This document shows positions 49,075 through 59,199 of a DNA stretch of 64,000 nucleotides, piece by piece. The number at the start of each line of letters is the position of its first letter. Within the stretch, counting starts at the first letter, position 1. Source of the DNA: Aestuariivivens marinum. Lineage in GTDB: Bacteria; Bacteroidota; Bacteroidia; Flavobacteriales; Flavobacteriaceae. The notes under the pieces were generated by a model that made no database searches, was not told the DNA's origin, and saw only the letters and a program-made list of their open reading frames with translations. A program made the translations under genes and the position numbers. The DNA is taken from NCBI RefSeq assembly GCF_022662175.1, contig NZ_JAKMCR010000001.1, positions 868,001 to 932,000 on the forward strand, written 5' to 3'.

Positions 49075-49518
49075 ATGCAGCTACACGCATCAAATCATTT
49101 AACATTTTTTAATCCAGAACCAACGAATGGTTTAGGAGCTGTATTTTTAGACACAGGCATCTCAGCAGGGTTTCCATCGCCTGCTGAAGATTTTAAAGAA
49201 GAACGCCTGTCTTTGGACAGGGAGCTGATTAAAAACAAAGAATCTACTTTTTTTGCTCGTGTTTCTGGACAGTCCATGATTGATGCAGGATTGGATGATA
49301 ATGATTTGTTAGTAATAGACCGTAGTTTAACCCCACAACACAATAAGATTGCAGTTTGTTTTTTGGATGGGGAATTTACGGTTAAACGATTGAAAGTTGA
49401 AGCTGATGGGGTTTGGTTACAACCCGAAAACGACAACTATAAACCTATTAAGATAACCGAAGAAAACCACTTTGTTATTTGGGGTATAGTTACCAATGTA
49501 ATTAAGAAAGTGTATTAG
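49075..49518 (+). CDS. umuD: UmuD-like S24 peptidase (DNA polymerase V accessory protein)
   Basis: A 147-residue protein matching UmuD without a DNA-binding domain. The self-cleavage site is Ala31-Gly32 in GISAGFPSPAED, the nucleophile Ser67 in VSGQSMIDAG, and the general base Lys104 in EFTVKRLKVE. RecA-stimulated cleavage would yield UmuD', the partner of UmuC. umuC is not adjacent; the only copy in the window is at 34189-35445 on the opposite strand. No matching operator to the repressor/dinB dyad was seen upstream. Confidence 0.92.
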   Translation: MQLHASNHLTFFNPEPTNGLGAVFLDTGISAGFPSPAEDFKEERLSLDRELIKNKESTFFARVSGQSMIDAGLDDNDLLVIDRSLTPQHNKIAVCFLDGEFTVKRLKVEADGVWLQPENDNYKPIKITEENHFVIWGIVTNVIKKVY

Positions 49519-49589
49519 ATATTCTTGCTCTATTTAATTATAAAATCTTTAAAAGATCCTTATTTTTATAGCTATTCAAAATACATAAC

Positions 49590-52500
49590 ATGCGTTATAA
49601 AAATACACTGTTTATACTGCTTTTCTTTTGTTTAAGTTGTAAAAAAGAAAAAGTAAAAGAAACTTATAATAGTGGTAGCAGTACCATTTTTACTTTAATA
49701 CCAGAAAACCATTCTAAAATTAGATTTCAGAATACGGTTGTAGAGAACTTGTATTTCAACTTTTTAAATTATTCATACATCTATAATGGCGGAGGTGTAG
49801 CGGTAGGTGATATTAATAATGATGGGTTAGAGGATATTTATTTTACTTCCAACCAAAACACTAACAAATTATACATAAATAAAGGCAACTTTGTTTTTGA
49901 AGATATTACAGAAAAAGCAAATGTGAAGGACGATGATGGTTGGTCAACTGGAGTAACTATGGTTGATATTAATAATGATGGCTGGTTGGATATTTATGTC
50001 TGTAAATCAGGATCTTTAAAAAATGTCGAATTAAGGCAGAACAAATTATTCATCAACCAAAAAAATGGAACATTTAAAGAGGAAGCTAAACAATATGGGT
50101 TGAACCAGAAAGGCTTTTCAACACAAGCTTATTTTTTAGATTACGATAAGGATGGAGATTTGGACATGTATTTGGTGAATCATCGTGCCGATTTCCAAAA
50201 TAACATTGTTATTAACTTAGAGTTGTTAAAGCAAATAACACAGGAAGACTCCGATCAATTATTCAGAAACAATAATGGAACATATGTTAATGTTACACAA
50301 CAAGCAGGAGTTGCTAATAAGGCATGGGGATTGAGTGCTTCAATAGGAGATTTTAATAATGATAATTGGCCAGACATATATGTGGCTAACGACTTTTTAG
50401 AGCCAGATTTTTTATACATCAATAATCAGGATGGGACATTTACCGATGCTATTAAGAGTTATTTTAAGCATATTCCAACCAATAGCATGGGTTCAGATTT
50501 TGCTGATATTAACAATGATTTATTGCCAGATCTTATTGTTTTAGATATGATGGCCGCAGACAGAAAACGAGGTAAGGAAAACATGGCAACCATGAGTACT
50601 GAAAACTTCAATTTAATGGTTAAAATAGGTTTTCACCATCAATACATGTCCAATATGTTACAGCTTAATAATGGTGAAGGGGCCTATAGTGAAATTGGTC
50701 AACTTTCAGGAATAGCAAAAACAGATTGGAGTTGGGCACCTTTAATAGCAGATTTTAATAATGATGGCTATAACGATGTTTTTGCTACAAATGGGATTGA
50801 AAATGATTTATCTAATCAAGACTTCAGGCATAAAATGCGTCAAAATATTAAGAACCGCAAAAAAGTAACATTAGAAGAAGCCATTTCTATGATGCCCTCA
50901 ACCAAACTTTCTAATTACTTATTTTTAAATAATAAGGATTATACATTTAAAGATGTCTCTAAAGATTTTGGTCTTGATAAGAAAATAAATTCAAACGGAG
51001 CGGCTTATGCCGATTTTGATAACGATGGCGATTTGGATTTAGTGATTAATAATCAGTCCGATAAGGCCTCAATATATAGAAATAACACTGAAGCAAATTA
51101 TATAAAGGTTGTTTTAAATGGTAACAATAAAAATAGAAAAGGTATAGGAGCAAAGGTTTTTGTATATGCAAATGGAATGCAGCAGGTTAAGGAAGTTTAT
51201 TCTAGTAGGGGGTACCAATCGTCTGTTAGTTATAACTTAAACTTTGGATTGGGAGACAATACAAAAGTAGATAGCCTTAAAGTGGTTTGGGATGAAAACA
51301 AATCACAAACATTAAAAGATATTAATGTGAATACTCAAATTGAGCTTTCTTTTTCGAATTCTGAAAGTATTGACCCAATAGCAGAAAAAACAAAAAACCA
51401 TTTTGAAAATATTAGCGCAGAAAGCTTAGGAATAAATTATAAGCACGAATCTGTGGTATTTAATGATTATGGTTTGCAGGTATTGCTGCCACAAAAGCAA
51501 TCGACTATTGATAATGCCTTGGCCGTTGCAGATGTGAACAATGATGGGTTGGACGATATTTTTATAGGTAATACAAAAGATTACCCTTCAGCATTGTATA
51601 TTCAGTTGCCATCGGGTAAGTTTAAGCTCTCCAATGAGAGCTTATTCGAAACAGATAAAAAGTACAATGATAACAATGCCTTGTTTTTTGACGCCGATAG
51701 TGATGGTGATTTGGATTTGTATGTAGCAACAGGAAACTACAGTCTGCCTGAACATAGTGTTTTATTGCAGGACAGGTTATATCTTAATGATGGAAGTGGT
51801 AATTTTTATAAAGGGAAACTTCCAAAAATGCTAACTGTTACTAAAGCTATTGCATCAAATGATTTTGATGGCGATGGCGATTTAGATTTGTTTGTAGGAG
51901 GGAGGGTCGTTCCTGGAAAATATCCTATGGCACCAGAATCGTATTTGTTGGAGAATAGAAATGGGAGCTTTGTAAATGTTACTTTAGAAAGAGGGAAGGC
52001 ATTAGCAAATTTGGGGTTAATTAATGATGCAATTTTCTCTGATTATGATAATGATGGGGATAAGGATTTATTAATTGTAGGAGAATGGTTGCCTGTAACA
52101 ATTTTTAATAATAAGGAAGGAACTTTTACTAATACAGATACATCTTTAAAAATCAAATCTGGATGGTTCCAAACTATAAAAGCCATTGACTTTGATCATG
52201 ATGGTGATGAGGATTATTTTGTTGGTAATTATGGTCATAACAATAAATTTCATCCCAGCGAAAGAAAGCCGTTACACATATATGCCAATTACTTTGATGA
52301 TAATAAAAGCTATGATATGGCATTAAGTAAGGAATCACAGGGTGCACTTTTCCCCATTCGAGGTAAAGAATGTTCTACACAACAGACGCCTTTTTTAAAA
52401 AACAAGATATCTACCTATAGTGCTTTTGCAAACTCAAATATTATTGATATTTATGGTGAGGAAAACATAGAAAATGCATTGCACTTAGAAGTAAATACTT

Positions 52501-52862
52501 TCAGTTCTTTTTTTATTGAAAACATGGGGAATAATAATTTTGAATTTAAGCCATTACCCCAAAAAGCTCAATTTGGACCAGTATTAGGGTTTGAGTTTTT
52601 AGATTTAAACAAAGATTCCAAAAAGGAAGTTTTAGTCATTGGGAATAATTATGATGCAGAAGTTGAAACGATACGCTATGATGCATTTAGAGGCTGTGTG
52701 TTGGATAGTAATTGTGAATTATTGGATGGTTTTCAAAACTTCACCCACGATGATACCAAAGCAATAAAGAAAATTAAAATTAATGGAACTACACACATAG
52801 TACTTTTAAATGCTGGTAAAGCGTTAACATTTTTAAAATTAATAGAAGCAAAATTAAAATAG
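49590..52862 (+). CDS. FG-GAP/VCBS-repeat lipoprotein with ASPIC/UnbV domain
   Basis: A 1090-residue outer-membrane or surface lipoprotein; the signal ends at CLSC with Cys17 followed by KKEK. It carries many calcium-binding VCBS/FG-GAP blades such as GDINNDGLEDIYFTSN, VDINNDGWLDIYVC, ADFDNDGDLDLVIN and NDFDGDGDLDLFVGG, which should fold as beta-propellers. Between the two propeller sets, GNNKNRKGIGAKVFVYANG and SSRGYQSSVSYNLNFGLG form the ASPIC/UnbV domain (about 510-580). Genes of this kind often accompany SusC/SusD pairs in Bacteroidota. Here it is convergent with one such operon. Function beyond surface binding is unknown. Confidence 0.88.
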   Translation: MRYKNTLFILLFFCLSCKKEKVKETYNSGSSTIFTLIPENHSKIRFQNTVVENLYFNFLNYSYIYNGGGVAVGDINNDGLEDIYFTSNQNTNKLYINKGNFVFEDITEKANVKDDDGWSTGVTMVDINNDGWLDIYVCKSGSLKNVELRQNKLFINQKNGTFKEEAKQYGLNQKGFSTQAYFLDYDKDGDLDMYLVNHRADFQNNIVINLELLKQITQEDSDQLFRNNNGTYVNVTQQAGVANKAWGLSASIGDFNNDNWPDIYVANDFLEPDFLYINNQDGTFTDAIKSYFKHIPTNSMGSDFADINNDLLPDLIVLDMMAADRKRGKENMATMSTENFNLMVKIGFHHQYMSNMLQLNNGEGAYSEIGQLSGIAKTDWSWAPLIADFNNDGYNDVFATNGIENDLSNQDFRHKMRQNIKNRKKVTLEEAISMMPSTKLSNYLFLNNKDYTFKDVSKDFGLDKKINSNGAAYADFDNDGDLDLVINNQSDKASIYRNNTEANYIKVVLNGNNKNRKGIGAKVFVYANGMQQVKEVYSSRGYQSSVSYNLNFGLGDNTKVDSLKVVWDENKSQTLKDINVNTQIELSFSNSESIDPIAEKTKNHFENISAESLGINYKHESVVFNDYGLQVLLPQKQSTIDNALAVADVNNDGLDDIFIGNTKDYPSALYIQLPSGKFKLSNESLFETDKKYNDNNALFFDADSDGDLDLYVATGNYSLPEHSVLLQDRLYLNDGSGNFYKGKLPKMLTVTKAIASNDFDGDGDLDLFVGGRVVPGKYPMAPESYLLENRNGSFVNVTLERGKALANLGLINDAIFSDYDNDGDKDLLIVGEWLPVTIFNNKEGTFTNTDTSLKIKSGWFQTIKAIDFDHDGDEDYFVGNYGHNNKFHPSERKPLHIYANYFDDNKSYDMALSKESQGALFPIRGKECSTQQTPFLKNKISTYSAFANSNIIDIYGEENIENALHLEVNTFSSFFIENMGNNNFEFKPLPQKAQFGPVLGFEFLDLNKDSKKEVLVIGNNYDAEVETIRYDAFRGCVLDSNCELLDGFQNFTHDDTKAIKKIKINGTTHIVLLNAGKALTFLKLIEAKLK

Positions 52863-52983
52863 TTTGCTGATTTTTATGGTGATGGTATAAGGAGCTTAAG
52901 TAGTTGTTTAAAAATAAACATATCTTATATTAAAATTAGGGTGATAGTGTATTAGATAGATGAAACTTCAAGAAAGAATATAA

Positions 52984-53015
52984 AAAAACCGGAAGAGCTC
53001 AGCCTTCCGGTTTTT
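52984..53015. terminator. Bidirectional terminator between convergent genes
   Basis: A perfect 12-bp stem: five A then ACCGGAAG-type arm (AAAAACCGGAAG) and CTTCCGGTTTTT, loop AGCTCAGC. It serves the lipoprotein gene ending at 52862 (plus) and the SusD gene ending at 53063 (minus). Confidence 0.9.
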
Positions 53016-53062
53016 ATTAACAAATTAAATTTAACGCTCTTAAATATAAAAAAGGTTATCTG

Positions 53063-54649
53063 TTAAAAATTAGATCCGCCTGTATCCCACCATAGTCTTG
53101 TGCCTCCATTATCTGGGCCACCAAGTTTACTAACAGCTGCAGATACGCCATCCGGGTTTGTAGACAATTCACTATCTACAAACGGAATCCGTCTAATTTG
53201 AATATTGGTATCAATGGTGCCACCACTTTGGTTGCTCACAACCGGGAAAATTTTAGGATACCCTGTACGCCTATATTCACTCCAAGCTTCTTGTCCTTCG
53301 GGGAACATGGCAATCCATTTTTGGGTAATTATACGCTCAAGGTTTTCCTCATTAGTCCCGCCAGCATCCCAAGCAATGGTAATATTGCTCATAGCTGCAA
53401 TGTTATTAGAAGCATTAACAGGGTCGACATAATCGGCTGGGGTTGATGTATTATCAGCAATATAAGCTGCAGCACCACCCACACCGTGCTGTTCGAATGA
53501 TAAGGAAATACCTGTTTCATAATTTGCTTGTGCATTTCCAGATCCAGTCCAACCTCTCAAAGCGGCCTCTGCTTTTAAGAAAGCAACTTCTGCCGCAGTC
53601 ATTAATTGCACTGTTGAGGTATGTACACCATCATTTATAGCAGAAAAACCAATATAATCTGCTTTTTGCGCTAGTTCATCTGCATATCCAGTTAACAAAG
53701 GAAGTCCACCTCTTATACCCTTTACCGAACCAGCAACACTTGTTGGAGCATCAAAATACTTTTCAGCCCTTCCATCGTTGTAACCCACTAAAATAGATTC
53801 CATTGATGCATTCATTCTTATATCTCCCCACGAATTATCAATAATAGAAAGAGGATGGTCTAAAGAACTGTTAACATTAAAGTTGTCCTCATTACTAGCC
53901 ATCAATCCTAAGGATTGCGATAATGCTTTTTCACCTTCAGTTTTTGCTTTAGTTGGATCTACTTTTGATATTCTAATAGCTAAACGTAGGCGTAATGAGT
54001 TGGCCAATTTTACCCATTGCCTATAGTCTCCATTGTAAGATTTGTCAAAAGCAGCAAATTTCTGACTATCTATATCGGCCATTAAACTGGCTACAGCCGT
54101 ATCTAAATCATTAAAAAACGCATTGTAAGCTTCTTGTTGGGAGTCATAGACACCGGCATTAGCGAGGTCCCCAAAATTGGAATACACTATTGGACCGAAT
54201 ACATCAGACACACGATGCATTGCTTCTACTTTTAGGATTAGAGCAACCGCATTAAGCGTAGGGAATTCTACTTCTGTTAGTTTACTTATATCGTCAACAT
54301 TATTCATTACGTTAGAATACGGAACACTCCATATAAAATTGTTCCAACCACTTACCAGAGCATAAGTTGTGTTATTAGCACCTGCAACAAAAGGCCTTGG
54401 ATTGGTCATATATCCAGAATACACATCGGCATTTAGGTTTTGTTGTAATTGGTACGACCAAGCGGGAGTATATTGGTAAATGCTCTCAAAAATAGGTTTA
54501 TATTTTGAACCTACATGTTGAAAATCTACTTCCAACTGATCCTGGGTTATATTTCTGTCGTTTGTGTTAAATTGATCTAAATCACTACACGATGCAGTTA
54601 TAAAGGCCAATATGATGGTGTATATAAATAGTTTATTTATGTTTTTCAT
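53063..54649 (-). CDS. SusD/RagB-family nutrient-binding lipoprotein (SusD-like_2)
   Basis: A 528-residue outer-membrane lipoprotein, with the lipidation Cys21 in ITASC. It forms the lid that binds glycan, peptide or other polymer fragments above its SusC barrel. Helical TPR-type segments are visible (WVKLANSLRLRLAIRISKVDPTKA in parts), and VAFLKAEAALRGW and IITQKWIAMFPEGQEAWSEYRRTGYP are SusD-like_2 landmarks. It starts 10 bases after the partner SusC gene. The substrate cannot be told from sequence. Confidence 0.9.
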   Translation of the reverse strand: MKNINKLFIYTIILAFITASCSDLDQFNTNDRNITQDQLEVDFQHVGSKYKPIFESIYQYTPAWSYQLQQNLNADVYSGYMTNPRPFVAGANNTTYALVSGWNNFIWSVPYSNVMNNVDDISKLTEVEFPTLNAVALILKVEAMHRVSDVFGPIVYSNFGDLANAGVYDSQQEAYNAFFNDLDTAVASLMADIDSQKFAAFDKSYNGDYRQWVKLANSLRLRLAIRISKVDPTKAKTEGEKALSQSLGLMASNEDNFNVNSSLDHPLSIIDNSWGDIRMNASMESILVGYNDGRAEKYFDAPTSVAGSVKGIRGGLPLLTGYADELAQKADYIGFSAINDGVHTSTVQLMTAAEVAFLKAEAALRGWTGSGNAQANYETGISLSFEQHGVGGAAAYIADNTSTPADYVDPVNASNNIAAMSNITIAWDAGGTNEENLERIITQKWIAMFPEGQEAWSEYRRTGYPKIFPVVSNQSGGTIDTNIQIRRIPFVDSELSTNPDGVSAAVSKLGGPDNGGTRLWWDTGGSNF

Positions 54650-54659
54650 GATATTTTTT

Positions 54660-57600
54660 TTAGAATGATAAATTAAGATTTAGACCTAGGCTTCTAGAAG
54701 AAGGAAGTCCTAAAGCATCCACCCCTTGTAATGCATTTCCCGTGCTTAATGAAATATTGGGGTCGTGTGGGGCATCTTTATAGAAGAAGAATAAATTGTT
54801 GGCTACAAAAGATGCTTTTATTCTAGAAAAGAACGCGTTTTCAGGTAAATTAAAGTTATATCCTAAAGCAAATTCAGCTAACCTCACATTGGTGGCACTG
54901 TAAATATACTCTCCTGTAAAACCATTTCTACCTCCAACTTTACCATAATAATCTTGAGCAGATAATGTTGATACAGATCCATCTATTTGTGCACTTACCG
55001 TTCCATTTGCTGTTTCCCTAGCGGAATTATTACTAAAACCTTCTACAATAGCTTCGGTCATACTCATGGTTTCACCACCAAATTTTCCGTCAATTAAGAA
55101 ATCTAATGAGAAATTCTTGTATTCAAATGAGTTGTTCCAACCTAAAGTAAAATCTGGGTTGGCATTTCCAACTTTGGTAAGTCCATCTATAGTATTGTCA
55201 TCATTAGCAATTACAGCATCACCTTCAATAATGGGCAAACCATCAGCATTTTTTCTAACAACTTGGGCATAAATGTCACCAAACGAACCGCCTTCAACAA
55301 GATAAGATCCAAATGTGTTAACTCCTTTTCCAGATAGTGTAAAGAATTCAGGTTCGATTAATCCTTCTAATACTTGACCATTGTATATCTTTTCAATTTT
55401 ATTTTTATTGGATGCAAAGTTTAGTGTTGAGGTCCAAGTTAAATTTTCTTTTTGAATAGGGATGACATAAACTGAAGCTTCTATCCCTTTATTGGAAATT
55501 TCACCTGAGTTTAAATAAGCCTGAGATGCCCCTATGATTGATACAGAGGTTGAAAAGGCATAGTATTGATCTACAGTTTTTGTATTGTAATAGCCTATAT
55601 CAAAACCTAAACGATTGTTATTAAATTTCCACTCAGTACCAATTTCAAACGATTTTTGTCTTTCTGGTTTTGGAGTTGACCCAGGGAAAGGTTTGATGGG
55701 GTTGGTAGGGCTTACACCTCCACCTCCAAAGATTATAGATCGTTGTGGGTTTATTTGATCTGCAACAAAAGCATTACCTACTTCGGCGTAAGAAGCTCTT
55801 AGTTTTGCAAACGAAACACTTTCCGGTAATTCAAACATTTCGCTTAAAACCCCAGTCACACCAACTGAAGGATAAAAGAACGAATTGTTATCGGCAGGTA
55901 AAGTCGATGACCAATCGTTACGAGCAGTTAAGTCTACAAATAGTTTGTCGTTAAATCCTATTGTTGCACTAGCAAATAAAGAACTGGTTCTTATTTCCAA
56001 TGAGTTTTGAGTAAAGTTAACAGAAGGATTACCGTTAAAGTTTTGGAAAGCAAACACATTAGCATATTGTAAGCCACCATTAGTTCCAGAGTCACCCGTA
56101 AATGATTCAGTGATATTACGTGTTGTACTCGTACCTATAATGGCAGATAGAGAGGTAGTTTCATTAATTTGCGTATTAATGTTTGCAATTATATCTCCAT
56201 ATAGCTGGGTGAAGTCATTTTCAATAACTAAATAGCGTCCATTTGCGGGGGCTAATGTAGCTTCGGTAGTAGCATAAATTTTTCGTTCAAAATTAAGCTG
56301 TGACCTATCATAAGTTCCCCTGGTTTGTAGTGATAGCCAATCATTAATTTTAAAGTTTAAATTTAAAGAGGCCAATAATTTATTGTTAGTATCTTCTGAA
56401 GCATTCCTGTGCAATATCCAATATGGGTTTTGTTCAATATCTGAAGTGCCCCTAAACCACCTTTGGGCCATGATGTTTCTGCTTGCTTCAAATTCCTCAA
56501 AATTAGAGTAGTTAGATAATTTTTCGGTATCGGATTGAAACGCATAAACACCAACTAATGGGTTAAAATACAAACCTGAAATAGGTCTGTTTTTAATATT
56601 TTGGGTAGATGCCATAACACTTGCGCTAATGTTAAACTTCCCATCAAATAATTGAGCTGTTTCTCTAACGTTAAAAGTGTGTTGTTTTAAGTTATTGGTT
56701 GGTAATATACCATTGGCAAAGGTGTTACTATATGAAAAGTACGTTTGTGCATTTTCTGTTCCACCAGAAACTGATAACGAGTTTATATTTGTAATTCCAG
56801 TATCTAAAAAGTCATCGATATTACTTTGAGTCTCATCGTTAAAATCCATTGTATATGCAGCACTATCTACTGTTAAGTTAGAAGAAAAGTCTGCTTTAAA
56901 AGCACCTGAACGTCCTTTTTTTGTCGTTATTAAAATAACACCATTTAAACCGGCACTACCATATAAAGCAGAAGCCGAAGCACCTTTTAATACAGTTAAT
57001 GATTCAATATCGTCAGGGTTTATTAGTGAAAGGGCATCACCGCCATCACGGTTACCCCCATTAATATCTCCAAAAGTATCTCCTGGTTGACTAGCATTGG
57101 GGTTAGATAACGGAACACCATCTACCACATAAAGAGGCTGGTTGTTTCCAATTGAAGAATTACCACGTAAGGTTACTTTAACAGACCCTCCAACGCCAGA
57201 TGCACTTCGCGTGATGGAAACACCAGATACCTTACCTGATAAACTGTTAATTGGGTTAGTTTGTTTAGCCTTGTTTAGCTCATCTGCGTTAATGTCCTGA
57301 GCAGCATAGGTTAGGGACTTACGGGTTTTTTTGATGCCTAAAGCCGTTACCACAACTTCACTTAAGCTTTCGGCATCTTCCTGCATAGTAATATTGATTG
57401 TGTTGGAATCACCAACTGTAACAATCTCGGTTTTCATTCCTACATATGAAAACTCTAAAACATCACCCACACTGGCTTGTATAGTAAAGTTTCCATCAAA
57501 ATCGGTTAATGCTCCAACAGTGGTGCCTTTAATAATAATGTTAACTCCAGCAAGAGGTAAACCACTAGCATCGACTACTGTTCCTTTAATTTCATTTTGA

Positions 57601-58034
57601 AGCACATCGTTGATTAAGGTTTCAATTTCTTTATCTAAATTTTCATTTTTAATGATATCTTCAATAATCTTAATAACTGAGGGATTATTTTTTGGAAATA
57701 ATACAATTTGGTTTTTTATAAACCTGTAATCAATATCTGTTTTTTTAAACAAACTGGTAAGAACAAGTTTTAAGTCTTGATTGCTAACATTTAATGATAC
57801 TTTTTTGGAGACATCAATTAAACTATTATTGTAAAAAAAGTTGAACTCGGTCAGGTTTTCAATTTCAGTAAAAACTGATTTTAGATCGGTATTATCTACA
57901 TTAATAGTAACATTTTGCCCATTAGCCTCAACAGCAAATAATTTTGCCATAGAAATAAAAAGCAGGAGCGTGTAAATTTTCATAATCCGGTAGAGAAATG
58001 TTTTAGACAGGATCTTTGTGTCTGTTTTTTTCAT
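54660..58034 (-). CDS. SusC/RagA TonB-linked outer-membrane protein with STN signalling domain
   Basis: A 1124-residue TonB-dependent transporter. After the signal peptide (MKIYTLLLFISMAKLFAVEA; an upstream ATG adds 17 residues and is kept) comes an STN/secretin-like signalling domain (about 40-115). A carboxypeptidase-regulatory-like domain follows (IKGTVVDASGLPLAGVNI, about 148-225), then the plug (SEVVVTALGIKK, LYVVDGVPLSN, GSAGLNGVILITTKKG) and the barrel, ending in SLGLNLNLSF. The STN domain signals to a FecR-type anti-sigma factor, which is encoded directly upstream. It pairs with the SusD-like lipoprotein downstream. Confidence 0.95.
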   Translation of the reverse strand: MKKTDTKILSKTFLYRIMKIYTLLLFISMAKLFAVEANGQNVTINVDNTDLKSVFTEIENLTEFNFFYNNSLIDVSKKVSLNVSNQDLKLVLTSLFKKTDIDYRFIKNQIVLFPKNNPSVIKIIEDIIKNENLDKEIETLINDVLQNEIKGTVVDASGLPLAGVNIIIKGTTVGALTDFDGNFTIQASVGDVLEFSYVGMKTEIVTVGDSNTINITMQEDAESLSEVVVTALGIKKTRKSLTYAAQDINADELNKAKQTNPINSLSGKVSGVSITRSASGVGGSVKVTLRGNSSIGNNQPLYVVDGVPLSNPNASQPGDTFGDINGGNRDGGDALSLINPDDIESLTVLKGASASALYGSAGLNGVILITTKKGRSGAFKADFSSNLTVDSAAYTMDFNDETQSNIDDFLDTGITNINSLSVSGGTENAQTYFSYSNTFANGILPTNNLKQHTFNVRETAQLFDGKFNISASVMASTQNIKNRPISGLYFNPLVGVYAFQSDTEKLSNYSNFEEFEASRNIMAQRWFRGTSDIEQNPYWILHRNASEDTNNKLLASLNLNFKINDWLSLQTRGTYDRSQLNFERKIYATTEATLAPANGRYLVIENDFTQLYGDIIANINTQINETTSLSAIIGTSTTRNITESFTGDSGTNGGLQYANVFAFQNFNGNPSVNFTQNSLEIRTSSLFASATIGFNDKLFVDLTARNDWSSTLPADNNSFFYPSVGVTGVLSEMFELPESVSFAKLRASYAEVGNAFVADQINPQRSIIFGGGGVSPTNPIKPFPGSTPKPERQKSFEIGTEWKFNNNRLGFDIGYYNTKTVDQYYAFSTSVSIIGASQAYLNSGEISNKGIEASVYVIPIQKENLTWTSTLNFASNKNKIEKIYNGQVLEGLIEPEFFTLSGKGVNTFGSYLVEGGSFGDIYAQVVRKNADGLPIIEGDAVIANDDNTIDGLTKVGNANPDFTLGWNNSFEYKNFSLDFLIDGKFGGETMSMTEAIVEGFSNNSARETANGTVSAQIDGSVSTLSAQDYYGKVGGRNGFTGEYIYSATNVRLAEFALGYNFNLPENAFFSRIKASFVANNLFFFYKDAPHDPNISLSTGNALQGVDALGLPSSRSLGLNLNLSF

Positions 58035-58089
58035 AATTTTGTGTAGTTTTATTAGTTATTACTCACTAGAGCGATAATTTCACTTAAAA

Positions 58090-58115
58090 AGGGAATGTTG
58101 GCGCATTCTCTTTTT
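58090..58115 (-). terminator. Possible attenuator between fecR and susC
   Basis: On the minus strand AGAGAATG/CATTCCCT (8-base stem with one A-C mismatch) with a 6-base loop CGCCAA is followed by five T. It could reduce read-through from fecI-fecR into the SusC gene or be a partial terminator. The mismatch keeps confidence low. Confidence 0.35.
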
Positions 58116-58134
58116 TTTTATGTGAAAAACTATC

Positions 58135-59121
58135 TTACTCCAGTATTATTTTATCATCTGCTATTTTAAATTTAATAGGAGATGATATAGTTAAAAGTTT
58201 AAGGACATCATTGATGCTCAAGTTGTCAAATGTACCAGTGTACTCATAGTTTAAAAGGGTTTTAGAGTTAATAATTATTTTTGTGTTATATTTTCTTTCT
58301 AAATCGGAAACAACTTCCTGAAGAGGTGTTTTATTAAAAATGAGTTTCCCCTCTCTCCAGGAAACCACTTGATCCAATGACTTTACTTCTTCAATTTCTA
58401 ATTTATTGTCTTTTTTATGGAAAACCGCTTTTTGTGATGGGGCTAATATTATAGGAGTTTCCTCATCTTTAATTAACTCTACTTTACCTGAAACTAAAGT
58501 GGTTTCAATCCTTTTGTCTTTGGAGTAAGATTTAACATTGAATGAAGTTCCCAAAACACGTATTTTAATACTATTGGTATTTACAATAAAAGGTTTAGTT
58601 ACATCTCTTTTTATATCAAAAAACGCTTCTCCAACAAGAGTGACTTCTCTAATACTGTCGTTAAATTCTCTAGGATAACTTAATTCACTATCAGCATTTA
58701 AAACAATTTTAGATCCATCTGGGAGATAAACTTCTTTTTTATCACCTCTTTCTGTAATGAAACTAACTTTGGATAAATCATTAAGGGTTTTGGTTATGGA
58801 TTCTTTTGGAGAAGATAATGTGTCGTTAAAGATTGTATTAGGTTGAAAATTCCACAAAAAAGCAAAAGCAACAGCGATAGATGCTACTAAATATATTTTT
58901 TTGCCGAATTTTCTTTTTTTAATATTGTTTTTAAATCTTTCAAAAAAGAAATCATTACTATTATTGGGAGCATCTTTAAAAGTTGAAGCAATATACTTGG
59001 CTTTTAAGATATTATATACTTTCTGGTTTTCAGGATTTTTTCTAATCCATTCTATCACCTTTCTTTTATCGATAGAATCCAAATCGCCTTTAATGTATTT
59101 TATGATTTGTTTTTTATTCAT
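58135..59121 (-). CDS. FecR-family anti-sigma factor
   Basis: A 328-residue inner-membrane regulator. A cytoplasmic N-terminal region (residues 1-72) binds the sigma factor, a single membrane helix is at about 76-92 (KIYLVASIAVAFAFLWNF), and the periplasmic part carries the FecR domain (TERGDKKEVYLPDGSKIVLNADSELSYP, split; EVTLVGEAFFDIKRDVTKPFIV; IRVLGTSFNVKSY). A C-terminal DUF4974-like domain ends it (PLQEVVSDLERKYNTKI). It transmits transport status from the STN domain of the SusC protein to the sigma factor encoded 78 bases upstream. Confidence 0.94.
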   Translation of the reverse strand: MNKKQIIKYIKGDLDSIDKRKVIEWIRKNPENQKVYNILKAKYIASTFKDAPNNSNDFFFERFKNNIKKRKFGKKIYLVASIAVAFAFLWNFQPNTIFNDTLSSPKESITKTLNDLSKVSFITERGDKKEVYLPDGSKIVLNADSELSYPREFNDSIREVTLVGEAFFDIKRDVTKPFIVNTNSIKIRVLGTSFNVKSYSKDKRIETTLVSGKVELIKDEETPIILAPSQKAVFHKKDNKLEIEEVKSLDQVVSWREGKLIFNKTPLQEVVSDLERKYNTKIIINSKTLLNYEYTGTFDNLSINDVLKLLTISSPIKFKIADDKIILE

Positions 59122-59199
59122 ATAAGACTTGTTATATATAAGACGTAATTATATACATACATCCACTAGTCAATTTTGATTTTTTTTAAAAAATAAAAA

